Source: Iris pallida (taxonomy: Eukaryota; Streptophyta; Magnoliopsida; Asparagales; Iridaceae). From it: a stretch of DNA of 64,000 nucleotides. The notes under the pieces were generated by a model. The model had not been told where the DNA came from and made no database searches. It saw only the letters and a list, made by a program, of their open reading frames with translations. The stretch spans positions 14,437,132 through 14,501,131 of the forward strand of contig JANAVB010003400.1 of assembly GCA_029216955.1 (NCBI GenBank), read 5' to 3'. The position numbers and the translations under genes were made by a program. Below, piece by piece: positions 10,351 to 21,230 of this stretch (position 1 is its first letter; each line of letters begins with the position of its first letter).

Positions 10351-10902
10351 ATGATTAATTTTATATTACTCATTTTCAACTTTATTTTAATCAATTTCTT
10401 AGAATTTAGAATTTAGTGGACTTGAAGTTATGTTAAGAACGCTAAGAATTGAGTTTTTGATCTTTTGAGCTTATATTTTGTGTTCTCATAGAATTTTGAA
10501 GTGAATTTTGGTTACTTAAAATTATGCTAAAGATTAAATTAAGTGACCGCATTTGATCTTTTAAGCTCATTTTTAGGTGTTTGCGACTTGTTACATATTG
10601 TTCTAATAATTTTGATTAATTGTTTGGTTGGTATAGGCTTGGTTTTAAATTTAATGCTTCCAAAAAATAAAAATATATATATTATAGGTTAAGAGGTTCT
10701 ACAATATTAAGTGTGTTGATTGATCAAATATTAATTGGCAAAATACCGATACTGAACTAAAACCGACCAAATACCGATTTAACCGAAACCGAAAAAATCG
10801 ATTATAAATGGTACGATATTGGTATTATTTTTTAAATACCGATTTTAAAAATACCGAAAAGTTTGACCAAATACCGACCGATTATACCGACGCTCACTCA
10901 TA
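9120..10902. mobile_element. hAT-type non-autonomous element with TA-rich palindromic core
   Basis: Flanked by a perfect 8-bp duplication ATACCCAC (9112-9119 and 10903-10910). Imperfect inverted ends: TAGAGGTGAGCAAATACCG on the left, the complement of CGACGCTCACTCATA on the right. The arms are rich in ACCGA units. The core contains a module reading GGTATAGTGGTAATGATAGCGG followed by ACCGAACCGAACCGATC, present four times: forward at about 9278-9337 and 9987-10048, inverted at about 9735-9799 and 9857-9920. These modules are separated by long (TA)n tracts and by TCATGGACATAT / ATATGTCCATGA pairs. No transposase. Confidence 0.88.
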
Positions 10903-10910
10903 ATACCCAC

Positions 10911-11506
10911 ATATTCTTAAGGGATATGATTCCCATATTTATGGATAAACTATTTATTCGGGTACTTCTAATTTTCGCGAATAAATTTTTTATAGCTCAA
11001 GCAAACATGGTAAGATTTTCACCCTAAATTTTGCAGGAATAAAAAAAATACTGCTTACCAAACGCCTCTTAGAAATGTCAGCTAAAATGCACGTGACACG
11101 AGTTTTAATTTTTATTTTACTTTTTGTAATTTTCGTAATGCTTATAATTGTTGCCAAAAAATATCATGTGTTATAAGTTTTAAATTTTATTTATTGGTAT
11201 TTATACTAACGATTTTTTTCAGTTTCCAACGATTTTTTACTGTTAGAAAATTGTAACAGTAAAGAACCGATGGATTTAAAGAAATCATGTGTTAGAAAAA
11301 TCATGTTTTTGTGACAATTCTATTCTACGGAGCTATTATATTCCATAATAAAGTTCTATCCTGCAGAGTTGCTCTATTCTATGGAGTTTTCTTCGTACAA
11401 ATATTTTGCGACGTTTGCTTCTTCCAAATGTTCGCGACCATTGCACTCCTGAGTCTTCTACATCATTTTCTTTTGGAAAACTTCTAAGTCGAGATGTTAT
11501 GGTTCA
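10911..11506. other. No recognisable gene
   Basis: AT-rich intergenic DNA. Short near-repeats of TTCTATTCTACGGAG / CTCTATTCTATGGAG at 11318-11390. Confidence 0.5.
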
Positions 11507-11514
11507 GCTGAGCT

Positions 11515-11999
11515 TAGGGGTGAGCATTCGGTTTATTCGGTCTAAAACCGAACCGAATAAACAAAATCGAATTCGATCGAACCCGAATAAAGGAAACCGA
11601 AACCGAACTGAAATAGGTCCCAACCGATTCCAAACCGAACCGAATAATTAATTCGGTTTTCGGTTTAATCGGTTAAATTATTATTATTAATAAATTACAC
11701 AAAGTAGGTAGAGGTGGGAATCGAACCCCACACCTCCCATAGTTATTTACCCCTCCCTACCAACTGAGCTATAACAATTGTTTGTCATAACATGTAAATT
11801 ATGTGTATATATAAATTTCTTATTCGGTTTTCGGTTTTAAATCGAAACCGAACTCCAAAATCGAAACCGAAACCGAATAAGAAATTTTAGTGTTTTCAAA
11901 ACCGAAACCGAACCGATTATTTTTTAAATCGAACCGAACCTCTTATTCGGTTCGGTTCGATTCGATTTTCGGTCCAAAATCGAATAATGCTCACCCCTA
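11515..11999. mobile_element. hAT MITE (TAGGGGTGAGCATTCGG family)
   Basis: A 485-bp element with terminal inverted repeats TAGGGGTGAGCAT...ATGCTCACCCCTA. Flanks are GCTGAGCT (11507-11514) and GTTGAGCT (12000-12007), an 8-bp duplication with one mismatch. The arms are built of TTCGGTTT / AAACCGAA units. A tRNA-like sequence lies inside at 11700-11775. No protein. Confidence 0.9.
11700..11775 (-). other. tRNA-like sequence with A-box and B-box inside the hAT MITE
   Basis: On the minus strand TAGCTCAGTTGG (11760-11771) is a perfect A-box and GGTTCGATTCC (11717-11727) a perfect B-box. Start-to-start spacing is 44 bases, as in an intronless tRNA. A T-stem GTGGG/CCCAC can form, but the acceptor stem and D-stem do not pair well, so it is a tRNA relic or mimic, not a functional tRNA gene. 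RNA polymerase III could in principle recognise it. Confidence 0.7.
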
Positions 12000-12199
12000 G
12001 TTGAGCTCCCCCCTGAGCACGATGCTACTCCACATCGTGGTAGCATAAAAATCCATTGTACTAAAGAGAAAATAAAGAGAACAATCGAAATTGCTAGAAG
12101 AATGAGGTTGATAATAATATGTGTGACTGGTTCTGCGAGGAATAAGCTGAATGTCGTATAGTGCAATAATGGTTCCAAGAAGCTTTTGGCTAATTTGCA

Positions 12200-12289
12200 A
12201 GGAATTATGTTAGCTCTTGAGGAACTTTGTGTTTTACGAGGAACAATTTTGCTTTCGTAGAGTGTCACATTAGTTCTTGAAAAACTTTT
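12200..12289. repeat. Flanking repeat unit split by a MITE (partner at 12938-13015)
   Basis: The sequence TTAGCTCTTGAGGAACTTTG followed by an ACGAGGAACAA stretch is resembled right of the MITE by a GCGAGAAACAACATT stretch and TTAGTTTCCAAAAAACTTTT. The MITE therefore inserted inside a degenerate tandem repeat. No gene seen in 12008-12281. Confidence 0.5.
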
Positions 12290-12937
12290 GGCTAAATTGT
12301 ACTTTAATTCCCTTAACTATTTCGTTTTTTTCAAGTTGATACCATAAACTTTTTTACTCAACAACTTAATACTTCAACTATTATTTTTTTTAACTTGATA
12401 TCTAAATTTTTAAAAATCTCCAAAATGTCCTTATCCCTTCCCTCTCCCCTTCTCCCCTCCCCCACTCCGACGACCACCTCCCTCCCTTCCCTCTCCGGCG
12501 ACCACCTCCCCCCCCCCTCCTGCGGCGGCGACCCCCCCTCCTCCCTATCCGGCGATGGTGGAGTCGGAAAAGGAGGGCAGCGGGAGAGGGAGGGGAGGGA
12601 GCGGGAGGAGGGGTGCTGGTCGCCGGAGGGTGGAGGGGAGCGGGGCCGGAGGGGGAGGGTGCAGGCGGGGCGGGAGGGGGGGGGGGGGGTGGGGAGGGGT
12701 GGAGGGTGCGAACGGGACAGCGGGGAGAGGGGCGGGAGGGGGGGGGGGGGGGTGGTGGCCGGAAGGGGGGGGGGGGGGCTGGAGGAGGGGAGGGGAGAGG
12801 GGTTGAGTGGTAGTTTTAATTTTTGGGTAAGGACATTAATGTCCAAAAAAAATTTAGGGTATCAAGTTGAAAAAAAATAGTTGAGGTATCAACTTGAAAA
12901 AGCGGAATAGTTGAGGGTATCAAAGTACAATTAAGCC
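12290..12937. mobile_element. MULE-type MITE with C-rich/G-rich core
   Basis: Terminal inverted repeats GGCTAAATTGTAC / GGCTTAATTGTAC with a perfect 9-bp duplication AAAACTTTT at 12281-12289 and 12938-12946, as expected for Mutator-like elements. Long arms pair through the GATACC-containing stretches. The core 12430-12810 is C-rich on the left and G-rich on the right, with G runs up to 13. The long open frames in the core are compositional artefacts. A fragment of a captured GC-rich exon is possible but not recognisable. Confidence 0.88.
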
Positions 12938-13030
12938 AAAACTTTTTGTGTCGCGAGAAACAACATTGCTGCCATAGTGAGCCACGTTAGTTTCCAAAAA
13001 ACTTTTATTTACCATGACGAAAAATTGTTG

Positions 13031-13448
13031 TTGTTGAAGGTAAATGTCAGGTTTGTTATGCGTAGAACAGAGTAAAACATCGTGCCAATAATGTATTTTA
13101 GTCTAAAAGACTAAAACGATTTTCAGAAACTATATAGATGAAGAGAACGAAGAGCGAGATAGAATTTTGTTTTAATTCAATCCATCGAGGACGCGTTTTG
13201 TTTATGGAATCATAACCTTGAGAAAGAAAATTCATTTTCTATGTTTGGATGCACGAAAAAAATAAAAAAAGAAAAATGATTGCCAAAGAAAAGAAAAATT
13301 GGGGAGGGGGATTGTCTTTCCACCCAACCAAGGATTTACTTTTCCGCACTAAGAATTCACTTACCTCCTAAATTTTTTTTTGACATTTTCAAATACCAAA
13401 AAAAATAGATAGAAATATTTAATAAACATACCATCTTCTCTCCAAAAA

Positions 13449-13533
<85 letters not shown>

Positions 13534-13660
13534 TATTTTAACTAACTACAACGAAATCAGAGGACGATTATATATTTTTAAGCAGATTCTTTCCTTCTAA
13601 CACAATATTTTCATGAAATGTGGGCCAGACACAATGTTATCGGAAATTTTTTTGATATAG
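13031..13660. repeat. AT-rich intergenic DNA with (A)n(TA)n tract
   Basis: An A-run at 13444-13466 runs into (TA)n at 13467-13528. No gene seen in the rest. Confidence 0.8.
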
Positions 13661-13760
13661 TAAGGATATCAAAGTTTTTGATATCCTATGTATGACAGGT
13701 GGGCCCCTCCTGTTTTATAAAACGTGTACATGTGCGCGCGCGCGCGCACACACACACACT

Positions 13761-13824
<64 letters not shown>

Positions 13825-13880
13825 TGTTTGAGGGGCCTCATCTGTCATACATAGAGGGTATCAAGTTTTGATACCCCCAG
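13661..13880. repeat. Foldback repeat with (CG)n(CA)n(TA)n centre
   Basis: Inverted arms: GATATCCTATGTATGACAGG on the left against the complement of CTGTCATACATAGAGGGTAT on the right, plus GGGCCCCTCC / AGGGGCC. The centre is (CG)n at 13734-13746, then (CA)n, then (TA)n at 13764-13820. Looks like a MITE, but no target duplication is visible. Confidence 0.7.
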
Positions 13881-14169
13881 GTCTCGTTTGGTTCACGGAT
13901 TTAAGGAACTAAGAAAGAAAAGTTGTTCCTTTTTTTGTTTGGTAGTTCCACTCCAGATCCATGGGATTGATTTTTTCTTCTCCTTTTCCAATATTTATTT
14001 CAAAAGTTATGACAAAAGTAACCATGTGTCATTGCTTATTTTACCATTAATGTTATTTTTTATAATATTATTTTTATTTTAAAAGGTAAAAATATTATTG
14101 GAACATTGTTATATTTTATTTTTCTTTCCTAAATAGTTTTTTTTTACCAAATAACGTAAAAAAAATAGA
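13881..14169. other. No recognisable gene
   Basis: AT-rich DNA with a partial MITE-like stretch (GTCTCGTTTGGTTCACGG). Confidence 0.4.
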
Positions 14170-14412
14170 TTTTTTTGACTTTCATCCCACTTGTTAATAT
14201 GAATTTGTACTTACATTCCTCTTTTTAATTTTTTTAGACTTACATTCCACTTTTCGTCACAAAAAACATTCATTTTGTTACAAAAAATATTTGTTTTGTA
14301 ACGAAAAATATTTTTAGTGACGAAAAGTGGGATGTGAGTCTAAAAAATAAAAAGTGAGATATAAGTACAAAGTCATATTAATAAGTGGGATGAAAGTAAA
14401 AAAAATTCTATT
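14170..14412. mobile_element. Foldback MITE, about 240 bp
   Basis: Two arms of about 115 bp pair along almost their whole length. The left arm has GACTTTCATCCCACTTGTTA and ACATTCCACTTTTCGTCAC; the right has their near-perfect complements, ending GGGATGAAAGTAAAAAAAAT. TA is present on both outer edges, compatible with a TA duplication, but the termini do not match Stowaway. Family uncertain. Confidence 0.75.
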
Positions 14413-14739
14413 TAATAAAGATGGAGGTGCACCGAAATCGAAATTAACAATACCCATTAAAACTTCATGTCACCGACCGTGACCGGCCATGATATAAAGA
14501 AATGATCCCCCGTAACCTCTCCCTCCCTTTTCCGAAATCCACTCCTTCTCGTCACCCGTAACGCCCACAACGCCTGTCATGATCCAAATCCAAGGGCGTG
14601 ACAGTATCAACCGTCAATAGTGGTCACGAAAGAGGCAGTTTTGTGCTCGTAATTTCCGAGATTCAGTAAATCCAACGCTACCTCAGATACCAATCGACCA
14701 ACCTCAAGCAAACGGAACCTTTCTATACAAACCACTTTC

Positions 14740-14770
<31 letters not shown>

Positions 14771-14789
14771 ACTCCTCTTCTTCTCCATC
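14413..14789 (+). promoter_or_regulatory. Probable promoter and 5' UTR of the At4g22758-like gene
   Basis: Upstream of the start codon is a CT repeat (14742-14772), typical of plant 5' UTRs and core promoters, with a weak TATA-like TCTATACAAA at about 14722-14731. Exact transcription start unknown. Confidence 0.45.
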
Positions 14790-17700
14790 ATGCCCGAAGC
14801 AAGCCCAAAGGCTCGGCAAGCCCGCCGAAGGACCGGGCTCCCGAAGCCGATCCCGAAGCTGCCAGCGACGCCGCCATCATCCCGTAGAAGAATGAGAAGG
14901 ACGAGAATTTCCAGGACGTCAATTAGCGGGAGAACCCTCCCCCGCTCTGCTTCCGAGCCCGTCCTCTTGCTTCTTCCCTGGTCGATAGACGACGATTCTC
15001 GCCGGTCCCTCTGTCTCTCCGATCCCCTCAACTTCACCTCGGCCCCGCAGCTTCCCCTCCTGCCTCCTACCACTCCGTCAAGAACCACTTCCTTCTCGGA
15101 GGTGAAAACTATAGAAAAATGATATTTTGTCCGCGGTTTGTGACCAAGAACGTGAGCACAAGCCCACGTGCCAGCCAACCATTAGCCTTCTGCTATCGCA
15201 GAGCCCACTCCCCTAAAATCTGGAACGGGGTCGATGGGAGGCTGCCATGTGCCCCGCGATCACGCCTGCGGTCACAAACCGCAGGCAAAATAGCAGTGTC
15301 CAGAACTATATATACTACACGACATGCATGATACAGACACCGCATATAAATTCCTCGATTTTGTTGATCGTGGGATTGGTTTGGCAGGAAGCGAAGGTGG
15401 TGGTGACCGTGACGGTGGAGGGGAGCCCCGGACCAGTGAGGGCCATGGTCAAGCTCGGCGCGACTGTGGAAGAGGCGATCGGGGTCGTGGTCGACCGCTA
15501 CGCGAGGGAAGGGAGGAGCCCCCGTCTGGACTGGGACGGGGAGGGAGCTGCTGCGGCCGGATTGTTCCAGCTGCACCACTCCCACTTCAGCTTGCAGAGT
15601 TAGTCTATAATTTATTTCTCTCTTAATTGTGTAATTTAGATGTGATTGGCCTGCGAAATTGGTGGGGTTTGAATGGTAGATTGGTTTGATGTCTAGGGAC
15701 TGGAGAATGGATCGGGATAGTCGTCTGTCCAGCCTATTATTCAATGTCGAGATGTTTGGTTTGTTCGGTGATATTGTCTTCCTTAGAAAATGTTAGCTGG
15801 TCGTCTAAATAAAAAATAATAACTATATGGATATGCTATATAGTGGCTTATTTTAACTCCCCAAACAAAATGGATCAAGACTCTATAAAATGTTTGTTAT
15901 GGAAGGAATTCAGTGACCATCTCCCTCTTGATTGGACCTTCTCAAGCAAAGGATAGTTGCCTAACCTAGGGAACTAGTTCAGGAAGCAATAGCAACAATG
16001 AAAGCATTTATCCCAAAATTTGACCTGAAGTAGTTGAAGATGCGATCTTATGTATTATTACGATAATCCTCATTGTTGGGATCTATGTATTATTACGATT
16101 TTCCTGCCTTCACGTGACATGATCAATATTAGATTGGTCCTATACCACAGGTATCCAGTCATTGGGATCTCTAAATGATTACAATCGTCTTAGCATTCAT
16201 GTGACATGATCCATAATATTAGATTGATCCGAGGCCACAGAGACCCAGTCGAGAACCAATACAAGATTATTCTATTGTCTTGGTTTGATCACGGTTGCGA
16301 CCACCTACCAAGTTTGATCACGGTTTGCGGGACAGAGTAGAAAAGAAGGGGCCGAACCACCTACCAAGTATTCGATCGTGCCGATAGTCGGAGCGCTTTG
16401 CAACGTTCAAGCTTCAGTTATGCGAGCTCCTGTAATGGCACCAACACTTAGTAAATTTTTTTTCTTTAATCCTTCGCTTCGAAATTTGTAGAATGCATTC
16501 AAAAAACGACGCGAAAACACATTTATCAAAACCAAGCGGCGAAAGCTCCAAGAAAATCATACAGCAGTCTGGTTCCGTCGGAGCTCGCTCGTCGAGATGC
16601 AACATGATGCATCTAGGACTTATTCCAACAGAAGCCATTCCATTAATTAGATCAATTCTTGCAACATTCATCCAAATCGATTTGATCGATGCCACAAGGT
16701 GTTATCGTTTACCAAGCTCAGCTATCGAGTCAGGTGACCATCTAAGTTTTCGACCGATCTAACTCGGTGCAAGCATATTACGGAGTCCGTCGTCTATCGG
16801 AAGCGGTGCACTACATCACTGGTACTACTCAGAACACCTTTGATACTTACCCCGAAATGAGTCCCATTTGTCACCCTCTACTCCTAAGCTTCTCCGACAC
16901 ATAGATGACGCTCGTGAAACACCTGGGTGTTCTCCATATAAGAAGGGAACCCAAGCCCGACAAATCTTCTCCTTCTCATAATTGTGTGTAGCATGTAGAA
17001 AATATATCTTTTTCTACATTGCCTACATCCAACTCCTGTCTGTTCTCGTCCTCCATCTCTGCAAATTTTTTGAATTGTCCTCATTAGTCAATAGAACATA
17101 CTCATTAGCTGAGTACCTTCCTGAGAGTCCATGTTCTCTAGTACCTCGCCTTAAAGGATCTTCTAGTGTTGTTTGTTCATCATCAACAACCTCCTATTTT
17201 TAGGAATTGCTTTATCTATATTCTCACCCTCCTAATAATTTCCTTGATTCTATCCCGCCGGAAGCATTTTCATATATTGTCTTCCTCTGGTTTTGACATA
17301 TTGCAGTGATATTGAAACTGGCTCAAACTAAACAAACTCAAACTTGGACAAATTCTCCGTCTCAAAAAGCATCTTGAATTCCGAGTATCAACCACTGAAT
17401 GATCCTTGGACATATCTGCAGTGATATTTTTTTTTCAAAACAATCGAAGTCCAATCTGAAAGAGTTTCACTACTGGAATAAAAGAAGACACTTGCTCCTC
17501 CAATTTCTCTCACAGATCCACCAATAGATCACCACAACTCACAAACCTATTGGAAGAATACAATTGAGAGTACAATGAAAATACAAAAACAGGTAAGTCT
17601 AATAAAATGGAGATCAAAAACTCTCTCTATATTCCTTGTCGAAGTTGCACAACCTCCTTGTGAAATTCTCACACCTACGTATATTAAAATTAGATTATCG

Positions 17701-19125
17701 AATTAGGTAATATACCACTTCCCATTTTCATAATAATCCAGACCATTAAATCTGATCAGAACACTCGATTTCCAACCAAATTTCTGCTCAACCCAGAACC
17801 ACCGCATATCCTCAGTATACAGCTAAAGTATGCTTAGGCCATGTTTCCTCAACCAATTAATGCGAGGGAACAATGGTTCATGATAAAGATTACATGAAAT
17901 TGAAATGAAAGTAGATAAAAACCAGGAGTTTAGCAAACGTGAACAGCCATTATTGATCATATCCAGAAGGCTAGATAGTGTTAATTCCAATGCCTATGAC
18001 AAGCATTAGGCAAGAGACCAGGAGAATGTTGAATTCTTCACCTGTAAACATGTATGATTGAATTAAGACTAAGACTAGTGTTTTTGTAGATCATGGAAGG
18101 ATTTGTTCTCTGTTGAGATGAGTTCAAATTCTGTATTTTCTTCTATACAGTTTATTGTCTTTTAATTCTACTCTTGGAAATATTAATATCTGTGGTTTCA
18201 TTCTTCAACACCTTTACTTATGAAGGACGTATCTATTGACCCCACCAACAAGTGCAATTATGTTACATAAGATCTCAATTAAGAAATTGTTTTAACACTC
18301 GAGGCAATCTCACATTAGAATGACAAATCTAATCTGAATGTCATAGTTTTTAACAATACACGTGTATTTGCTCATTATTTCATATTTTTCAGATTAAATG
18401 AAATTGTTCAGAGCATAAAAAAACAGCACAACATATTCTTTACAATATCCCAAAGATATCAGATTGACTTCAATGCATATCTAGCTAAGGATAGGCTTGG
18501 TAAAGGGATTTGTCATCTTCTTATGGATTAATATATTCTGATGCTCACGACAAAATAAAAAAACAATAAGGCTTTATCCCAAAATTTGGGAGAATTTTCT
18601 ATAACTTTGAGAAGTTAATCAAACATAACAATAGGAAATTGTTTAAAGTCACTGTAGGAAGTTAATCTGCATATTTTACTCACTTAATCAAAAGCACATA
18701 ACACCTGGGATCTCTAATTCCAGGACGTACAAGCAAGACCGAAAGTATTCTGTAATCTACTTTCATGTACCGTGACCTGTATACATATCTTGTGATCGAA
18801 TCTAGTTCACCTACTCGAATTATTGACATTACTTTGTCGGGTTAGTAAAAGTTCTATTATGATGGCAGGTCTTAACAAAAGTGAGAAAATTGGCGAAGTA
18901 GGAGGAAGGAGCTTCTACCTCCGCAGGAGCTCTGGTAACGATGGCTTCATTGTCAGAAGTGAAGGAAGAAATGCAGTTGGGGGCAGTGAAATTGAGCTTG
19001 TAAATGGCGGGCATAATACTGCTCCTACACACATTTTCTCTTTTATTGCTCAAAGGCTACGAAAATTCAAAAGGCGAACAGGAAGAATTTGGAGGATATT
19101 AACCTGTATCACTTGTTGGTTGTAA
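14790..19125 (+). CDS. At4g22758-like protein (DUF7054), three exons
   Basis: The only apparently intact host gene. Exons 14790-15101, 15388-15598 and 18869-19125 join in frame to about 259 residues. Donors are GAG|GTGAAA and CAGA|GTTAGT; acceptors are TTTGGCAG and GATGGCAG. Exon 1 is basic and proline/serine-rich, with [13 protein letters not shown], a motif of this family. Exon 2 holds the conserved ubiquitin-like domain start ([20 protein letters not shown]) and ends [10 protein letters not shown]. Exon 3 continues [20 protein letters not shown] and ends with a basic tail and CITCWL. The biochemical role of the family is unknown. The first exon is GC-rich, unlike its surroundings. Intron 2 is 3.27 kb. 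A possible polyadenylation signal AATGAAAA lies near 19291. Start choice: the first ATG after the CT-rich leader, in the family's usual position. Confidence 0.88.
15599..18868 (+). other. Intron 2 of the At4g22758-like gene
   Basis: 3.27 kb of AT-rich DNA with no recognisable exon, element boundary or RNA gene. The open frames within it match nothing known. Confidence 0.6.
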
Positions 19126-19599
19126 TGTAATACCTATTACCTAACAATTGGATGTGGAGCCTATACTAAGCTAACCTAGGGAAGAACAAGAATCACTTAT
19201 ATTAAGTGGTGTGATTTGGTGATGATACTTAGGCGCTGGCCTATTTCTATGTAATTATTCTCAGCATAGATATGGGATCATATTACAATTAATGAAAAAT
19301 AGTGTCCTCGCCTCATGTAGTGGAAGTTGCATTGCTTTGTACCTATTTTTTTTTTCTTTTCTTTTCTATTGCTGCTACCAAACGTGAATTTACTGTATGA
19401 CTGACAGTGAGGTTAAAAATCATGCATACAGTTTTGAGAACAGAGAGCTGATTAACAGAAAAAGAAACTTGTTGGGTTTGGAAAGAGATTATAAGAGAGG
19501 CTCACAGCTATTGTATTATATCCATTCATTCAGGCACAAAGATGAACAATGATACTTGCCAGTACTCGTGGAATGGGATGAAATGGAAGATACCCTGCA
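19126..19599. other. 3' flank of the At4g22758-like gene
   Basis: 3' UTR and intergenic DNA. No gene seen. Confidence 0.5.
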
Positions 19600-19821
19600 C
19601 TAGGAATGTGATGAAATGGCCTGATTTATTTTTCAGATGTTTGGTGTGCAACCAAGGCTGAGCATCAGTCTAGCAACGTTCGGTGTGCCACCAAAGTGTG
19701 AGCATCCTCTATCTATCCTAAAGTGAAAATGAGAGCTTTTATGATGAATTTTGTCGCCTGACTATTGAAGTTGCCATTGGGAAGATGTGATATGGGTGAT
19801 GGTGGATCGGCTCACCAAAAA
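19600..19821 (+). pseudogene. Ty3/Gypsy integrase remnant, interrupted by a Copia LTR
   Basis: Reading across frameshifts gives a zinc-binding piece RCLVCNQG (about 19637-19660) followed by the start of the integrase core, with MNFVA then IWVMVDRLTK (19787-19818). In intact Gypsy elements the equivalent reads VDRLTKSAHF. The match ends exactly where the LTR at 19822 begins, so the Copia element inserted into an older Gypsy copy. Stops and frameshifts make it dead. Confidence 0.65.
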
Positions 19822-20496
19822 TGTTAGGAAAAATCAATATCAACACACAGAAACGAGCAAAAATGTCACAAAATTTAAGTGGTTTGGTCGATGTGACCTA
19901 CTCCAAGGGAAGGGCACGGACAAAACTTCACCAAAGTGGATACAAGGTCGATGTGACCTACTCCAAGGGGAGGGCATCGTAGAAAACTTCACCAAAGTGG
20001 ATGTTAGAAAAATCTTCCTTCATTTTTCTCTAATGAAACAAAAAAAGAGTTGGAAATACTGGTCTACGGGGAAGTCGTGTACGAAGCACTACCCTAAAAG
20101 ATTATTCGATGTCTATGTGCAGACTTTCTCTTGAATCCTCCTAGAAGTAAAACTCTTTTGCTACCGGCTTCCCATTGTTACACACAATTCTGGAAAAATG
20201 ACCTGAACTTAGCTCTTTCCAATAGTAGGAGAGGTTGAAATGGAAAAAGAAGTAGAAACTATATGGTTGTGACTTGTGGAGGAAAAAGAGGAGGAATTAT
20301 ATAGTTGCTACTCTCAAAGTTGTTTCTTCAACAAGACAAAATATGAATTATGTAGACAACCCTCAACCTATAGAGTTAATATTATTTACTAGAATTAAAC
20401 AACCAATATAATAGCTAATAGTTAATAGGATTTAACATCAGCCATTAAAGCAACAAAAGACGTTGAAATTTGGTTTTTTACAAATTTCATACAACA
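19822..20496 (-). mobile_element. Copia LTR (3' LTR in minus orientation)
   Basis: On the minus strand it starts TGTTGTATGAAATTTG and ends TTTTTCCTAACA, about 675 bp. It is preceded on that strand by a polypurine tract CTTTTTGGGGGAT (20497-20509), which marks it as a 3' LTR. Inside is a roughly 60-bp direct duplication containing GGTCGATGTGACCTACTCCA (19888 and 19949). A diverged partial copy of the 20005-20490 part is at 31050-31560. Confidence 0.7.
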
Positions 20497-20509
20497 ATCC
20501 CCCAAAAAG

Positions 20510-21105
20510 CAAAGTTTCGAAAAATAGAGAGAACAATATTCAAAAGAGTAGAGGTAAGAATTTATGGGCAATTATATACTATGGATAAATGAGATTGACT
20601 ACAGCATTGAATCTCACTTAGTGACTATTGCCTTGTCCGAATAAATGCTTGATGAACTCTGCCTTGAATCAGACTTCTTGACCCAGATTCAGAAAATATC
20701 GCATATAGTACGTTAAAGGTTCTTAGGTCTATCGGATGTCCTTTTTTGTGTGCACTTCTTTCTTATTCATAAGAGCTGTCTGGGATCGCTCTATTCCATA
20801 GTCACTGCCTTCATGACCTCTTATATAGGTAAGTCCTCAAGGGCTGGTGATAGGTGTCAACCCTGCATATGGACATATTAAGAGTTAAAACGTATTCTAA
20901 CCATATCATACCGGAACACTGTCACCATAGGGATGGGGTATCATTGTACAACTTTGTACAGCCTCTTAGGCATTAGTTTATGAGAATTTAGTCTCGGGCC
21001 AGTGTTCCATATTAGTCACTAAAGTCCAGCTTGTTTCTACCCATTGAACCAGCTTCTTGGGATCTTCAGTCAGACTCGGTTGGGTTGCCACTGTTGGTAA
21101 CTTAC
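20510..21105. other. Retrotransposon-derived non-coding DNA
   Basis: Lies between the Copia polypurine tract and a pol tail. No clear reading frame; presumably the 3' untranslated part of the Copia element. Confidence 0.35.
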
Positions 21106-21230
21106 TTATGGGCTTAACCCCACCCCCTCGATGATAATAGGATTAATATCCTAGGTAAACTCTTCATCAAGAGTAAACATACTCTTCGTCAAGAGATCTG
21201 TGAAGTTCTTTTATGACTTTCATAGTCAAA
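21106..21230 (-). pseudogene. Copia pol (RNase H) C-terminal remnant
   Basis: The minus strand reads NFTDLLTKSMFTLDEEF, a stop, then INPIIIEGVGLSP. This resembles the Copia pol ending in which ADPLTKGL is followed by a SRGMGLKP motif. It is about 0.6 kb upstream (in element sense) of the polypurine tract at 20497, the expected order. Upstream pol sequence at 21231-21758 cannot be recognised. Confidence 0.45.

Noticed and set aside
9240..10394. Open frames of Tyr-Ile repeats across the (TA)n tracts (also at 30787-31095, 36434-37028 and 56907-57199)
   Set aside because: They are the forced translation of TA dinucleotides and have no codon or domain signal.
11700..11775. Functional tRNA gene
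   Set aside because: Acceptor and D stems do not pair and it lies inside a MITE; reported only as tRNA-like.
12358..12880. GC-rich frames up to 162 codons on both strands
   Set aside because: Low-complexity Pro/Gly/Arg translation of a C-rich/G-rich MITE core.
14170..14412. Stowaway (mariner) MITE
   Set aside because: TA flanks fit but the termini do not match the Stowaway consensus, so only a generic foldback call is made.
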